Assembly: GCF_001488575.1 (NCBI RefSeq)
Contig: NZ_LN831302.1
Location: 806,001 to 870,000, forward strand
Length of the DNA: 64,000 nt
Direction: 5' to 3'
DNA from: Halobacterium hubeiense
Lineage (GTDB): Archaea > Halobacteriota > Halobacteria > Halobacteriales > Halobacteriaceae
Shown here: piece after piece, positions 1 to 7,825 of the stretch
Numbering within the stretch: position 1 is the stretch's first letter
How the letters are laid out: every line of letters begins with the position of its first letter
Translations under genes and position numbers: made by a program
The notes under the pieces: generated by a model
What the model was told of the DNA's origin: nothing
Seen by the model: only the letters and a program-made list of their open reading frames with translations
Database searches by the model: none

Positions 1-354
1 GAAGAACCCCTCGACGCCCGGTACCTTGCCGTCGACGACGAACCGGTTGGTCACCCGCGAGCCGCCGTTCGCGGACTCGACCTCGTGCTCGCCGGTGACG
101 TCGAAGATGCGGGAGTTCCCCACGAACTTCACGTACCGCGGCGGCTCCACGTCGACGTCCCGCGTCTCGACGGGTATCGTGCTCCGAACGACGGGAATCG
201 GGAGGCGGACGTGCCACGTCGTCGTGTCGCCCTCGTGCTCGTAGCTGTCCACGACGCTGATGGCGCCCGCGCGCTTCTCGGGGTCGGCGATGAACGCCCA
301 CACGTCTTCGGGCGACACCGACACCTCGAACGTGCGCTCGACCCGAACTGTCAT
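1..354 (-). CDS. SRPBCC (START-like) family protein, 3' end cut by window edge
   Basis: 118 codons are visible from an ATG at 354; the stop lies beyond the left edge. The start MTVRVERTFEVSVSPEDVW followed by an Asp-Pro-Glu turn is the typical first strand and helix of the SRPBCC/CoxG-like ligand-binding fold, which makes a hydrophobic cavity for small lipids or aromatic compounds. Nothing shows the ligand. The gene is transcribed away from the small DNA-binding protein gene next to it, with 37 bases between. The family assignment rests on the overall pattern, not on catalytic residues. Confidence 0.7.
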   Translation of the reverse strand, partial: MTVRVERTFEVSVSPEDVWAFIADPEKRAGAISVVDSYEHEGDTTTWHVRLPIPVVRSTIPVETRDVDVEPPRYVKFVGNSRIFDVTGEHEVESANGGSRVTNRFVVDGKVPGVEGFF

Positions 355-391
355 ACGCGGGGTTTTCCGCCCGCGAGCAAAAAGCCGCCGG

Positions 392-619
392 TTACGCCGG
401 TTCGACGCGCCACGTCGTCGACTTCGAGCGACTCCACTTCTCGATGTCGACGTCCTCGGTCTTCTCCGCGAGTTCGGGGAGCCGCACACCGACCTGCTTC
501 GAGGAGAGGCCGAGGTGGTTCGCGATGTTCTTCGAGCGGAAGTACCGCTCGCCCTTCTCGACGCTCTCGCGGAGGAACTCCAGAATCCGGCGTTCCTCGT
601 CGGTGTATTCGTCGGTCAT
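392..619 (-). CDS. Small winged-helix protein (DUF7123-like)
   Basis: 75 residues from the ATG at 619; an upstream in-frame start would add six residues with no support. The sequence has an acidic YTDEERRILEFLRES helix, then a helix-turn-helix segment (SKNIANHLGLSSKQVGVRLPEL) and a basic-aromatic end with WSRSKSTTWRV. This matches a haloarchaea-wide family of very small winged-helix proteins, so DNA binding is likely. Target and role are unknown. It lies alone between the SRPBCC gene and a small membrane protein gene on the same strand. Confidence 0.8.
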   Translation of the reverse strand: MTDEYTDEERRILEFLRESVEKGERYFRSKNIANHLGLSSKQVGVRLPELAEKTEDVDIEKWSRSKSTTWRVEPA

Positions 620-658
620 TACGACGGAACTACGCACTTTGTCCGTTTATCCCTTGTG

Positions 659-844
659 TTACCCCCAGACGTGGAGGGCGGCGACGCACAGCGCCGACAG
701 GGTGACGGCGCCGGCGAAGCCGAGTGCGGTCTGGAACTGTCCGGGCGCGACGAACGTGTACGCGGCCGCGGCGACGGCGAGCAGGCCGAACGCGAGGCCG
801 ACGCCGACGCCCATGTCCGTTTCCTGCGTGGACCCAGTCGTCAT
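659..844 (-). CDS. Small two-helix membrane protein
   Basis: 61 residues from ATG 844; a start at 916 is possible but would add an arginine-rich, unhaloarchaeal leader. After a short polar N-terminus (MTTGSTQETDMGVG) there are two hydrophobic helices at about residues 13-31 and 36-58 with a short FVAPGQFQ loop. It resembles short haloarchaeal membrane proteins of the DUF7525 kind (tentative). No function can be read from it. A divergent gene starts at 940, so 845-939 carries two promoters. Confidence 0.7.
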   Translation of the reverse strand: MTTGSTQETDMGVGVGLAFGLLAVAAAAYTFVAPGQFQTALGFAGAVTLSALCVAALHVWG

Positions 845-939
845 GGCTGGGCGTTGCGTGTGGTATCCCTTAACTGGTTCTACTCGGTGCGACCGCGGAG
901 GCCGACAGGCTTTCACCGTGGAAGCACACCGAATCGAGC

Positions 940-2109
940 ATGGACGTCCGCGCGCTGCTGTTCGGGAGCACGATACGGGTCGCCGTCACGCTCGTCGCGG
1001 GGCTCGGGCTGGTCGTCGGCGGCGCGTTCGTCGGCGGTCTCCTCGGCGTGCCGAGCGTCGAGCAGATTGACAACCAGTTCGGCGAGGTCAACGACACGCA
1101 CACCGAGGTCCAGACGGACCTCGTGATTCACAATCCGAACCCGGTCGGCGTCCGGCTCGGGGGGACGAGCGTGAACTACACGGTCGCGATGAACGACATC
1201 CGGATGGCCAGCGGGGACAAGCGCGGCGTCGGCGTCGGCACCGGGAACTCGACGGTGAACCTGACGACGTTCCTCCACAACGAGCGCATCTCCGCGTGGT
1301 GGGCGAGCCACGTCCGCGGCGGCGAGCACACGAACCTCACCGTCTCCGCGACCGTCCAGCCCGGGTTCGTCGGGCAGTCGGCGACGTTCCAGCCGGCCGC
1401 CGAGACCATCGAGACGGACCTCCTCGGGCAGTTCAACTCCACGGAGGACCGCCCGGTGAACGCCGACATGCCGCTCGTCGAAGACCCCGTGCTGGTCGTC
1501 CAGCGCACGAACGCCTCGTGGGGGACGGTCACGGACGCCGAGACGCCCATCGACCTCGAGTTCGAGGTCTACAACCCGAAGGCGTCGCCCGTGGTCGTCT
1601 CGAACGTCGGCTACGACATCTCGATGAACGACGTGCCGGTCGGGTCCGGCGAACTCGAGGAGACCGAGTCTATCCCGGGGAAGAGCGCCCGCTTGGTGGA
1701 GACCCCGACGGTCATCGACAACGAGAACCTCGACGAGTGGTGGGTGACCCACGTCGAGAACGACCAGACGACGGAGCTCCGCATCGAGTTCTACGCCGAA
1801 CTCGAACTGCCGGGTTCGACGGAGACGGTTCGCGTGCCGCTGGACGAACTGACGTACACGCAGACCATCGAGACCGACATGTTCGGGAACGAGGACGGCT
1901 CGGGCGGCGGTGACGGGAGCGGCAACGAGACGGCCGCTGACGGCACGACCACCGCGACCACGACCAGCGACGGTTCGACGACCACCACTGACAGCACGAC
2001 CACCGACAGCACGACGACTGACGGGACGACTGCGGACGACGGCACCACGAGCGACGACGGGACGACCACCGACGACGGGTTGCTCGCGCGCGGCTCGCTG
2101 GCGGCCTGA
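940..2109 (+). CDS. Membrane-anchored tandem LEA14/WHy-domain protein with Thr-rich tail
   Basis: 389 residues. One N-terminal membrane helix (about 12-37) is followed by two repeats of an LEA type-2 (water stress and hypersensitive response, WHy) beta-sandwich, at about 45-165 and 185-310. Each has the diagnostic beginning: VIHNPNPVGVRLGG in the first, EFEVYNPKASPVVVSN in the second. The last 75 residues are Gly/Ser then Asp-Thr-Ser repeats, like the glycosylated stalks of haloarchaeal surface proteins. The domains therefore probably face the outside. LEA14-like folds are linked to desiccation and osmotic stress in other organisms; that role here is inference. The protein ends GLLARGSLAA without a second anchor. 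Confidence 0.8.
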   Translation: MDVRALLFGSTIRVAVTLVAGLGLVVGGAFVGGLLGVPSVEQIDNQFGEVNDTHTEVQTDLVIHNPNPVGVRLGGTSVNYTVAMNDIRMASGDKRGVGVGTGNSTVNLTTFLHNERISAWWASHVRGGEHTNLTVSATVQPGFVGQSATFQPAAETIETDLLGQFNSTEDRPVNADMPLVEDPVLVVQRTNASWGTVTDAETPIDLEFEVYNPKASPVVVSNVGYDISMNDVPVGSGELEETESIPGKSARLVETPTVIDNENLDEWWVTHVENDQTTELRIEFYAELELPGSTETVRVPLDELTYTQTIETDMFGNEDGSGGGDGSGNETAADGTTTATTTSDGSTTTTDSTTTDSTTTDGTTADDGTTSDDGTTTDDGLLARGSLAA

Positions 2110-2132
2110 AGCGCGGTCGCGGTCCGGGGATA

Positions 2133-2140
2133 GATTTTTA
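2133..2140 (+). promoter_or_regulatory. TATA-like box for the following small gene
   Basis: GATTTTTA lies 25-32 bases before the ATG at 2165, the spacing seen for leaderless haloarchaeal transcripts. It supports 2165 as the intended start codon of the next gene, which matters because that ATG is out of frame with the conserved body. Confidence 0.5.
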
Positions 2141-2164
2141 CGCGCCGCGTCGCTTCCAGCGAAC

Positions 2165-2618
2165 ATGAACCGGAGTACCCAGGCTCCTGGTCGCGTTCTC
2201 CGAGGGTGAACAGTCAATCGCCGTCGAGCCCGACGGCACCGAGATTCGCGTCACCGTCGACGGCGACACCATCGAGCTCTCCCGCGAGCACGCCGCCGAA
2301 CTGCGGGACGCCGTCGGCGACGCGCTGACGAGCCGCGAGGAGTTCTTCCGCACCGCCGCCGTGCACCGCGAGGACGGCAGCTACGTCGTCGAACGCCGCG
2401 GCGCCGACTCCACGGGCAACTCCGCCGTCTTCGACAGCTTCGAGGAGGTCCGCCGGCTGTTCGAGCGGCTCCCCGAGACGTTCGGCGCGCAGAACCTCGC
2501 GGCGGCCGGCTTCACGGGGTCCCGGCGGCACATGCTCGTGCGGCACTTCGCCGAGCACCCGGCGTTCCCGTGCACGCTGGCCTCGCGGAACCCCCTGCGG
2601 GGTGAGAAGACGGACTAG
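2165..2618 (+). CDS. DUF7528-like haloarchaeal protein with apparent 5' frameshift
   Basis: The conserved body runs in the frame of 2211-2618 and reads QSIAVEPDGTEIRV, then a helical FFRTAAVHREDGSYVVERR segment and a C-terminal GSRRHMLVRHFAEHPAF motif, as in a small haloarchaea-wide family. No ATG, GTG or TTG occurs in that frame before a GTG at 2361, which would cut the conserved N-terminal half. The ATG at 2165, correctly placed behind a TATA-like box, opens a different frame that ends after 14 codons at 2207-2209. Losing one base, for example in the GGG at 2204-2206, would join the two. It is either a recent frameshift, a sequencing error or an unusual start. Its stop overlaps the convergent phoU-like gene in a shared CTAG. 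Confidence 0.65.
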
Positions 2619-3643
2619 CTGATGGTGGTGTGACTGGACTGCTCGTTGAGCGCGAGGTTCGCCGCGATTTCGGCGTTCCGCATCGCGTACTCGGCGGTGT
2701 GCTGGAGGCTCACCAGCACCTCCCGGACTTCGAGGATGTCCTCGTTGTCCATCTCCGGGAGGTCGTCGAGGATGTCGCCCTCGCGGTCGCCCAGTTCCGC
2801 GAACAGATCGCGGACCTCGACGGTCGCGTCGTAGTCCCGCGTGACGACGGCTTCGACGGCGGCGGCCGTGATTTCGTCCACTTGGTCGGTGAACTCCCGG
2901 ATGCGCCGCATCGTGGACTGCTCGACGGCGAGCGTGTTGTCCTCGCTTTCGAGGACGATTTCAGCGATGTCCTCGGCGTTGTCCGCGGTGAGTTCGAGGT
3001 TCTTCGCGACCGACCGGTAGCCGATGAGCGGGAAGCCGTCGTCGAGGCCGACGGCGCGCGCGAGGTTCGGGTTCTGGTAGGCGGTGAAGATGAGCCGCAA
3101 CAGGAGGACGAAGATCTTGTTCGCCTGCCGCTCGCGGTTGAGCGCGCGCTGGGCCATGTCGGGGCTGCCGTGCGCGAGCGCCTTCACGGCCTCCTCGCGC
3201 ATCGTCGAGCCCGTGCTCTCCAGGCGCTCCAAGAGGTTGTCGAGGTCGAAGTCCTCGGGGTCGACCGAGCACCGGATGGTGATGCGTTCGGGCGTCTCCT
3301 CGACGACGCCGAGGCCCATCAGCTGGGTCTCGGCCTTGTAGACGGCGTTGATGTGCTCGGAGTCGAGGGCGTCCTCGCTCTCGACGTGGATGATGCGGCG
3401 CCCGAGGACGTACTGGCCGACGATGGCGCGCTCGACGGCGTCGGCGTCGAAGTTCTCGGCGTGAATCGTCGCCTCGGTCTCCTCGCCGTGCGCGGACTCG
3501 GGCGTCACCGTCAGCGACCCCTTCCCGCTCTCGCGGACCGTGACCTCGTCGCCCTTCTCGACGTCCTGCTTGCGCGCCCACTCCGCCGGGAGCGTCATCG
3601 CCAGCGTAGACGGGCCCAGCCGTTGGACTTTCCGGGTTTCCAT
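2615..3643 (-). CDS. phoU: AbrB-PhoU fusion, phosphate uptake/signalling regulator
   Basis: 342 residues. The first 45 form a SpoVT/AbrB swapped-hairpin domain (METRKVQRLGPSTLAMTLPAEW then VEKGDEVTV), and residues about 110-335 are alpha-helical PhoU repeats with the acidic metal-binding face (for example ADNAEDIAEIVLES and LQHTAEYAMRNAEIAAN). This two-domain form is the usual haloarchaeal PhoU-like regulator. The family relays phosphate status to the Pst transporter and transcription; no pst genes are present here, so the target is open. A TATA-like element (GATTAAGG on the minus strand, about 3669-3676) lies some 30 bases before the ATG. The stop overlaps the convergent gene by CTAG. Confidence 0.88.
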   Translation of the reverse strand: METRKVQRLGPSTLAMTLPAEWARKQDVEKGDEVTVRESGKGSLTVTPESAHGEETEATIHAENFDADAVERAIVGQYVLGRRIIHVESEDALDSEHINAVYKAETQLMGLGVVEETPERITIRCSVDPEDFDLDNLLERLESTGSTMREEAVKALAHGSPDMAQRALNRERQANKIFVLLLRLIFTAYQNPNLARAVGLDDGFPLIGYRSVAKNLELTADNAEDIAEIVLESEDNTLAVEQSTMRRIREFTDQVDEITAAAVEAVVTRDYDATVEVRDLFAELGDREGDILDDLPEMDNEDILEVREVLVSLQHTAEYAMRNAEIAANLALNEQSSHTTIS

Positions 3644-3776
3644 ACGCCCGGAACGCGCTGGAATGACCTTAATCTTGTCCCTCTAACCTTATACTTGCCT
3701 TAAGGTACAAGCAGACGGGCAAAACGGCCCCCAGAATTCCGAGAGCCTTTTGCCCGTCCCGCCCCTGGGAGTAGTC

Positions 3777-3947
3777 ATGGGTTTTGGTAGCTACGACGAG
3801 TCCGAGCAGGAGAACCAGAACACGGACATCGACGAGGACGGCGCGGTCAACGTCCACGAGAACGACCACGACGGCAGCGTCAACTTCGACACCGACGCCG
3901 ACAGCGACGAACTCATCGACCAGCTCCAGTCGATGAAAGACGACTAA
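3777..3947 (+). CDS. Small acidic protein (DUF5786-like)
   Basis: 56 residues from ATG 3777; a GTG at 3750 would only add non-conserved residues. It begins MGFGSYDESEQENQ and ends in an amphipathic DELIDQLQSMKDD helix, the pattern of a short haloarchaeal family. About one third of the residues are Asp or Glu. No catalytic or metal-binding motif is visible and its function is unknown. It is a single gene, divergent from phoU and convergent with the NAD kinase-like gene. Confidence 0.8.
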   Translation: MGFGSYDESEQENQNTDIDEDGAVNVHENDHDGSVNFDTDADSDELIDQLQSMKDD

Positions 3948-3983
3948 CGGCTCTCTCTCCGTCTGTTCTGCTCTCCGGCGCCG

Positions 3984-5111
3984 CTACACCACTTTCATCA
4001 TTCGCTCCTCGAAGCGACCAGTTCTGACCTTCGTCCAGCCGCGCAGCGACTCGTCGACGGCCTCGTCGCCGGTGTCCACGCGCAGCACGCCGGTCTCGTC
4101 GAGCTTCCGCGGTGAGGCGACGACCTGCACCTCGCTGCGCTCGATGACCGCCGGCGAAATCTGGTGGTTGCCCCGGCCGAAGACGAATCCTTGCCCGCCG
4201 ATGGGGGAGACGAAAATCACGTTCTCGTCGCCGAGCGCGGACAGAATCTCGTCCTCGCTGCCGTCCCGCACGACGAGTTCGCCGTCCCGGTAGACGTCCA
4301 CGCCCAGCGGCGACCCGTCCACCCCCAGCGCGTCCGCGACGTCGCCGAGCGTCCCGCCGGGGCCGAGCACGTACGTCACGCCCGACTGGACTTCCTCCGC
4401 GACCGCTTCGGCGAGCGCGTCCGTGCTCCCCGCGTGGACCTGCTTGGCGGACTGGAGGTCCTCCGCGACCGGCACCTCGACGACGCCCCGGAGTCGCGTG
4501 CGCACCTCGCCGCCGCGGTACGCCTCCTCGTCGATGTCGTTGACCTCGCGGGCTTCGGTGTCCTCGAACGTCGCGGCGACCCGGCCCGCCGCCTCCGGGC
4601 GCACCGCGAACACCGACGAGTACACTTTCACGCCCGCGGGCACCCCGAGGACGGGAGTCTCCGCGTCCTCAGAACGCGAAGCGTTCTGATGGGCTGCGGA
4701 AGACGACTTCGTCGTCTTCCGAACGTCCACCTCGTCGAGTGCGGTCGCGACGTCGGTCGCGGTGCCGTCCCCGCCGACGAACAGAATCAGGTCGACGCCG
4801 CGGTCCACGAACGCGCGCACCGCGTCCGTCGTGTCCGCGGCCGTCGTCTCCTCGCTCTCGGGCTCGCCGACGACCTCGGGGTCGAAGCCCGCCGCGCGCG
4901 CCTCCTCGGCGCCCATCTCGCCGCCGTACGTCAGAACCTCGGTGTCGGGCGCGCGCTCGCGGAGCGCTTCGAGGGCGTCACGAGCGCGCTCCGGCGCGCG
5001 CGGCTCCGCGCCGCGCTCGCGGGCCGCCTCGACGTTCCCGTCCGTCCCCTTCAGACCGACGCGACCCCCCATCCCGGCGATGGGGTTCACGACGACGCCG
5101 ACAGTTCGCAT
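3984..5111 (-). CDS. ATP-NAD kinase family protein carrying an in-frame repeat insert
   Basis: 375 residues from ATG 5111 (start MRTVGVVVNPIAGMGGRVGLKGTD); a longer ORF to 5351 has no supporting sequence. The NPIAGMGG and LFVGGDGTATDV motifs are the ATP/NAD-kinase signature; the C-terminal part with YVLGPGGTLGDVADALG and SPIGGQGFVFGRGNHQISP fits the archaeal AcoX/ATP-NAD kinase-like subfamily rather than classic NAD kinase. The substrate is uncertain. Between DEVDV and TPVLGVPAG there is a hydrophilic insert of about 22 residues encoded by a double-hairpin repeat (4665-4730). Relatives normally join these two strands with a short loop. Confidence 0.82.
   Translation of the reverse strand: MRTVGVVVNPIAGMGGRVGLKGTDGNVEAARERGAEPRAPERARDALEALRERAPDTEVLTYGGEMGAEEARAAGFDPEVVGEPESEETTAADTTDAVRAFVDRGVDLILFVGGDGTATDVATALDEVDVRKTTKSSSAAHQNASRSEDAETPVLGVPAGVKVYSSVFAVRPEAAGRVAATFEDTEAREVNDIDEEAYRGGEVRTRLRGVVEVPVAEDLQSAKQVHAGSTDALAEAVAEEVQSGVTYVLGPGGTLGDVADALGVDGSPLGVDVYRDGELVVRDGSEDEILSALGDENVIFVSPIGGQGFVFGRGNHQISPAVIERSEVQVVASPRKLDETGVLRVDTGDEAVDESLRGWTKVRTGRFEERMMKVV
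4665..4730 (-). repeat. Double-hairpin in-frame repeat, copy A (66 bases)
   Basis: On the plus strand it begins GTCCTC. Hairpin one is CAGAACGC / gaa / GCGTTCTG (4670-4688). After the spacer ATGGGCTG, hairpin two is CGGAAGACGAC / ttc / GTCGTCTTCCG (4697-4721), ending AACGTCCAC. Read on the coding (minus) strand it has no stop and adds a peptide from DVRKTT to SRSED to the NAD kinase-like protein. Copies B (9471-9536) and C (35122-35170) share orientation and frame. Confidence 0.85.
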
Positions 5112-5140
5112 ACTCCAACTAGGGTGTTCCCGCCGAAAAG

Positions 5141-5152
5141 CCGACCGGTCGG
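5141..5152. promoter_or_regulatory. 12-base perfect palindrome in a divergent promoter region
   Basis: CCGACCGGTCGG is a perfect dyad midway in the 85-base divergent region between the NAD kinase-like gene (start 5111) and the gene starting at 5197. Position and symmetry suit a dimeric regulator site, but in GC-rich DNA such palindromes also occur by chance. Confidence 0.35.
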
Positions 5153-5196
5153 TCCCGCCAAAAGTCTCATTGTGGCCCGGCGTCGTGCCTACGACG

Positions 5197-5565
5197 ATGC
5201 CGACTCCTGACACCGACATCGTCGCCGCCCTCCACGACGCTGTCGGAGACGCACTCCGCGTCGCCGGGTTCCACGACGGCACCGAGTGGCACGTCGAGTA
5301 CATGCGCGAGGACGTCCGCGAGGCGTACGGCGACGCGTCCATCGACGACATCGCCGACGACCTCGTCCTCGACGTGCTCTCCTCGCCCCGCCAGGAGTCG
5401 CTGTACGACCTCGGCAGCCTCCAGGCGACCTCCCGGCTCTTCGAGGACGGCCTCGTCGTTCACGTCCCCACCGACGAGCGCTCGGGGTACCTCGTCTCTC
5501 TGGACACCGGCAGCGACGCCACCGGTCGGGACGTCGTCGACGTCGTGCGGGACGCGACCGAGTGA
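5197..5565 (+). CDS. Haloarchaeal conserved protein (DUF7522-like)
   Basis: 122 residues from ATG 5197. Pattern: an N-terminal helix, WHVEYMREDVREAYG, a helical DDIADDLVLDVL segment, QESLYDLGSLQATSRLFEDGLVVHVPTDERSG and a last SLD strand and helix. The protein at 12556-12984 shows the same order of motifs (VYQREALSEEY, FARFGHLDATVRWF, VQVPLDEWSGVIVSFD), so the two are distant paralogues. The core is an antiparallel sheet with one flanking helix at each end, without obvious catalytic residues. Function unknown; alone in its transcript. Confidence 0.7.
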   Translation: MPTPDTDIVAALHDAVGDALRVAGFHDGTEWHVEYMREDVREAYGDASIDDIADDLVLDVLSSPRQESLYDLGSLQATSRLFEDGLVVHVPTDERSGYLVSLDTGSDATGRDVVDVVRDATE

Positions 5566-5602
5566 ACCAACAATTAAGACCGGGCGGCCGGAACTACCGT
5601 CT

Positions 5603-5722
5603 ATGAACTACCTGCTGGCTGCAACCGAGGGTTCCGCGCTCCCGATCAACGCCGTCGGCTGGACCGTCACGATAGTCGGCCTCCTGCTCGCGGTCGCGTG
5701 GACCGCGTACCTCTACCGCTAG
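5603..5722 (+). CDS. 39-residue single-helix membrane protein
   Basis: ATG 5603 to TAG 5722 encodes a short polar N-terminus (MNYLLAATEGSALP), one membrane helix (about residues 17-35) and a Tyr-Leu-Tyr-Arg end. Similar very short membrane proteins occur across haloarchaea. Support comes from the coding-like third-position GC, the preceding AT-rich AACAATTAAGACC (TATA-like, about 5571-5578, 25-32 bases before ATG) and the exact CTAG stop overlap with the convergent CinA-like gene. Function unknown. Confidence 0.65.
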   Translation: MNYLLAATEGSALPINAVGWTVTIVGLLLAVAWTAYLYR

Positions 5723-6396
5723 ACGCGTTCGCGCAGCCACGCCGCGGCGTCGCGGACCGTCTGCTCGTCCTCGTGTTGAATCTTCACGCGCACGCCGTCG
5801 CCCGGGTAGCTGCCGACGGTGACGCCGAACTCCGCCTGTAGCTCCGCCAGCGGCGCCACCAGCGCGCTCTCGGGGGCGTCCACGTAGACGAACTCGACGT
5901 GGTTGGTCGTCCCCGTGAACTCGCCGGCGACGGACTCGAACATCGCCTTCATCTCGTCGGGGACGCCCGGGAGCACGTACGCGTTCTCGACGACCGCGCC
6001 CGGCGCCACCCCGACCTCGTTCTCCAAGAGCCGCGCGCCCTCGGGGAGGTGGGCGGTGCCGTCCGTGAGCTCCGCGAACTGGTAGCGGTCGTGGTTCTGG
6101 AAGTACGAGACCGCCTCCGGGTGTTCGGCCATCTCGCGGTCGAACGCCGCCGCGACGCCGTCCATCGTCACGTCGTCGTGGGTCGGGCCGAGGCCGCCCG
6201 TGACGACGACCGCGTCGTAGCGGTCCGACAGCGCCCCGACTTCGCCGGCGATGGCGTCCCGGTCGTCGGGCACCACGAGGACGCGCCGCACGGTCGCGCC
6301 CCGCTCGGTGAGCCGCGTGCCCAGCCACGACGCGTTCGTGTTCTCCGTGTCCCCGGCGAGGAGTTCGTCGCCGACTGTGACCACCGCAACCTGCAT
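5719..6396 (-). CDS. CinA/MoaB-like molybdopterin-binding domain protein
   Basis: 225 residues from ATG 6396. It begins MQVAVVTVGDELLAGDTENTN and has the VVVTGGLGPTHDD motif of the MoCF-biosynthesis/CinA N-terminal domain (residues 1-170), followed by the C-terminal small domain (GVTVGSYPGDGVRVKI). The bacterial CinA deamidase domain is absent, as in other archaeal versions. In bacteria this domain is an ADP-ribose/FAD pyrophosphatase-like unit; the archaeal role is not settled and nicotinamide-nucleotide salvage is one possibility. Stop overlaps the convergent 39-codon gene in CTAG. Confidence 0.85.
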   Translation of the reverse strand: MQVAVVTVGDELLAGDTENTNASWLGTRLTERGATVRRVLVVPDDRDAIAGEVGALSDRYDAVVVTGGLGPTHDDVTMDGVAAAFDREMAEHPEAVSYFQNHDRYQFAELTDGTAHLPEGARLLENEVGVAPGAVVENAYVLPGVPDEMKAMFESVAGEFTGTTNHVEFVYVDAPESALVAPLAELQAEFGVTVGSYPGDGVRVKIQHEDEQTVRDAAAWLRERV

Positions 6397-6440
6397 GCCC
6401 GCCCGTAGACGGCGGACGGTGAAAAGTAACGTCCCCGCGG

Positions 6441-7163
6441 CTATCGCTCGTAGTCGAGGCCGGCTTCCTCGCGCTCGCGCTCCAGCCGCCGGATGCGCAG
6501 CCGGTAGTAGACGACGCCGCCGACCGCCACCAGCGACAGCGCGCCGAGGAGGCCCCCGAAGATGTAGAGGTCCCGCACGAGGTAGTAGTCGACGCTGACG
6601 GTGGCGCTGGACAGCGACGACCACCGCAGGTGGACGCGGTTGTCCTCAACGGACTGCTCGTAGCCGCCCGGCGAGACGTCACCGAAGACGGGGAACGACA
6701 CCCGCATTCCCGGCGGCAACACGACCTCGTGGCTCCCCTCGAAGTCGAGGGGCGCGTTCACCGACCGCGTGCCCGCCGACCCCGTGTACGCGAACGTCCC
6801 GTTGGCCGCCGGCAGGTCGATCACCGTGCGCTGGTCGCGCGTGGACACGTCTATCGCGTCCGCGCCGACGACGGTGCCGTTCTCGTAGCGGAACTGCACC
6901 GCCGAAATCGAGACGGGGTTCCGGGCGGCGAACCCGCTCGTGGACGCCAGCCGCACGCGCTCGCTGCCGTTCACGTCCGCGACGGTCTTGTACTCGCCGC
7001 CGGTGACGTTTAGCGTGACGTCGGCGTCGTGGCTCCAGTCGTAGGTCGCGTTCTCGGCGAGCTGCTCGTCGCTGGGCGCGGGCGTGCCGCCGAGACCGGT
7101 GCCGGCGCAGCCCGCGAGCGCGACGAGCGCGAGCACGCCCAGCGCCACCTTGAGCCTGCTCAT
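6441..7163 (-). CDS. Membrane-anchored lipoprotein (DUF5803-like)
   Basis: 240 residues from ATG 7163. A signal peptide ends in the lipobox LAGC (Cys about 19), so it should be lipid-anchored outside. Next comes a beta-rich domain (about 35-190) and a C-terminal membrane helix (about 198-220) with a basic cytoplasmic tail (RLRIRRLEREREEAG). Its ATG overlaps the stop of the DUF2110 gene as ATGA, making it the third gene of the TFE alpha operon. Function unknown; the double anchoring (lipid plus C-terminal helix) is the main visible feature. Confidence 0.75.
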   Translation of the reverse strand: MSRLKVALGVLALVALAGCAGTGLGGTPAPSDEQLAENATYDWSHDADVTLNVTGGEYKTVADVNGSERVRLASTSGFAARNPVSISAVQFRYENGTVVGADAIDVSTRDQRTVIDLPAANGTFAYTGSAGTRSVNAPLDFEGSHEVVLPPGMRVSFPVFGDVSPGGYEQSVEDNRVHLRWSSLSSATVSVDYYLVRDLYIFGGLLGALSLVAVGGVVYYRLRIRRLEREREEAGLDYER

Positions 7164-7825
7164 GGAACGACTGCCAGCAGCTCCGAGGGGAGGTACTCCC
7201 CGACGGCCGCGAGCAGGCCGGGCGGGTCCGTGCCCTCGCGGCAGACGACGCTCTGTTCGAGCAGGCCGAGGCGTTCGACCGTGACGATGTCCTGGGCGTG
7301 GCCGGCGCGGTTGACCGTCGCGCGCACCTCGCCGCGGGTCGCGCTGTTGACGTTCAGCCGGCCGGTGCCGCGCGTCCAGTCGTAGAGGCGGTCCTGCTCG
7401 ACGTCCGCGAGCTCGGGCGTCTCGCCGTACGTGAACCGCAGCGGCACGTGCTGGACGAGCCCGAAGCGCTCGCGAATCTGAGCCGGCGACCCCGGCCCGA
7501 GCCCGAGTTCGTCGGCGGGCACGAGCACGTCCTCGCCCGCGTCGACGACGAACCCGTCGTCGTCCCACGATTCGAGCGTGCCGACGTACGTCTCGCCGTC
7601 CTCGAAGCCCTCGGTGATTTCGCCCCACGTCTCCGCGAGGACGTTCCGCGCGGCAACCTCGTCGGGACCCTCCAGCGTCACCGTCGGGAAGTCGTCGTGG
7701 CGCACGCCGATGTCGTACTCCACGTCGAGGTCGCCGACGTCGTTGTCCACCTGCGACCGGAGGCTGTCCAGCGCCCGCTCGCGGGCGTCGCCCTCCACGT
7801 AGAGCTTGGTTGCGAGGACGACCAT
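7160..7825 (-). CDS. DUF2110 family protein
   Basis: 221 residues, start MVVLATKLYVEGDARERALD. It shows an N-terminal alpha/beta part, a central EDGETYVGTLESWDDDGFVVDAG barrel-like strand pair (about 95-120) and a C-terminal helix-hairpin-like part with AGHAQDIVTVERLGLLEQSVVCREGTDPPGL. DUF2110 proteins are found in archaea next to tfe, and the position here is the same: its start overlaps the TFE stop by one base (TGATG). This fixed linkage suggests a role near transcription or its regulation, but no activity is known to me. Confidence 0.85.
   Translation of the reverse strand: MVVLATKLYVEGDARERALDSLRSQVDNDVGDLDVEYDIGVRHDDFPTVTLEGPDEVAARNVLAETWGEITEGFEDGETYVGTLESWDDDGFVVDAGEDVLVPADELGLGPGSPAQIRERFGLVQHVPLRFTYGETPELADVEQDRLYDWTRGTGRLNVNSATRGEVRATVNRAGHAQDIVTVERLGLLEQSVVCREGTDPPGLLAAVGEYLPSELLAVVP

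Noticed and set aside
1960-2075. Repeats in the Thr/Asp tail looked like a tandem repeat array
   Set aside because: The units (ACGACCACC-like) vary freely at the third base and stay in frame, so they are a low-complexity protein tail, not a DNA repeat element.
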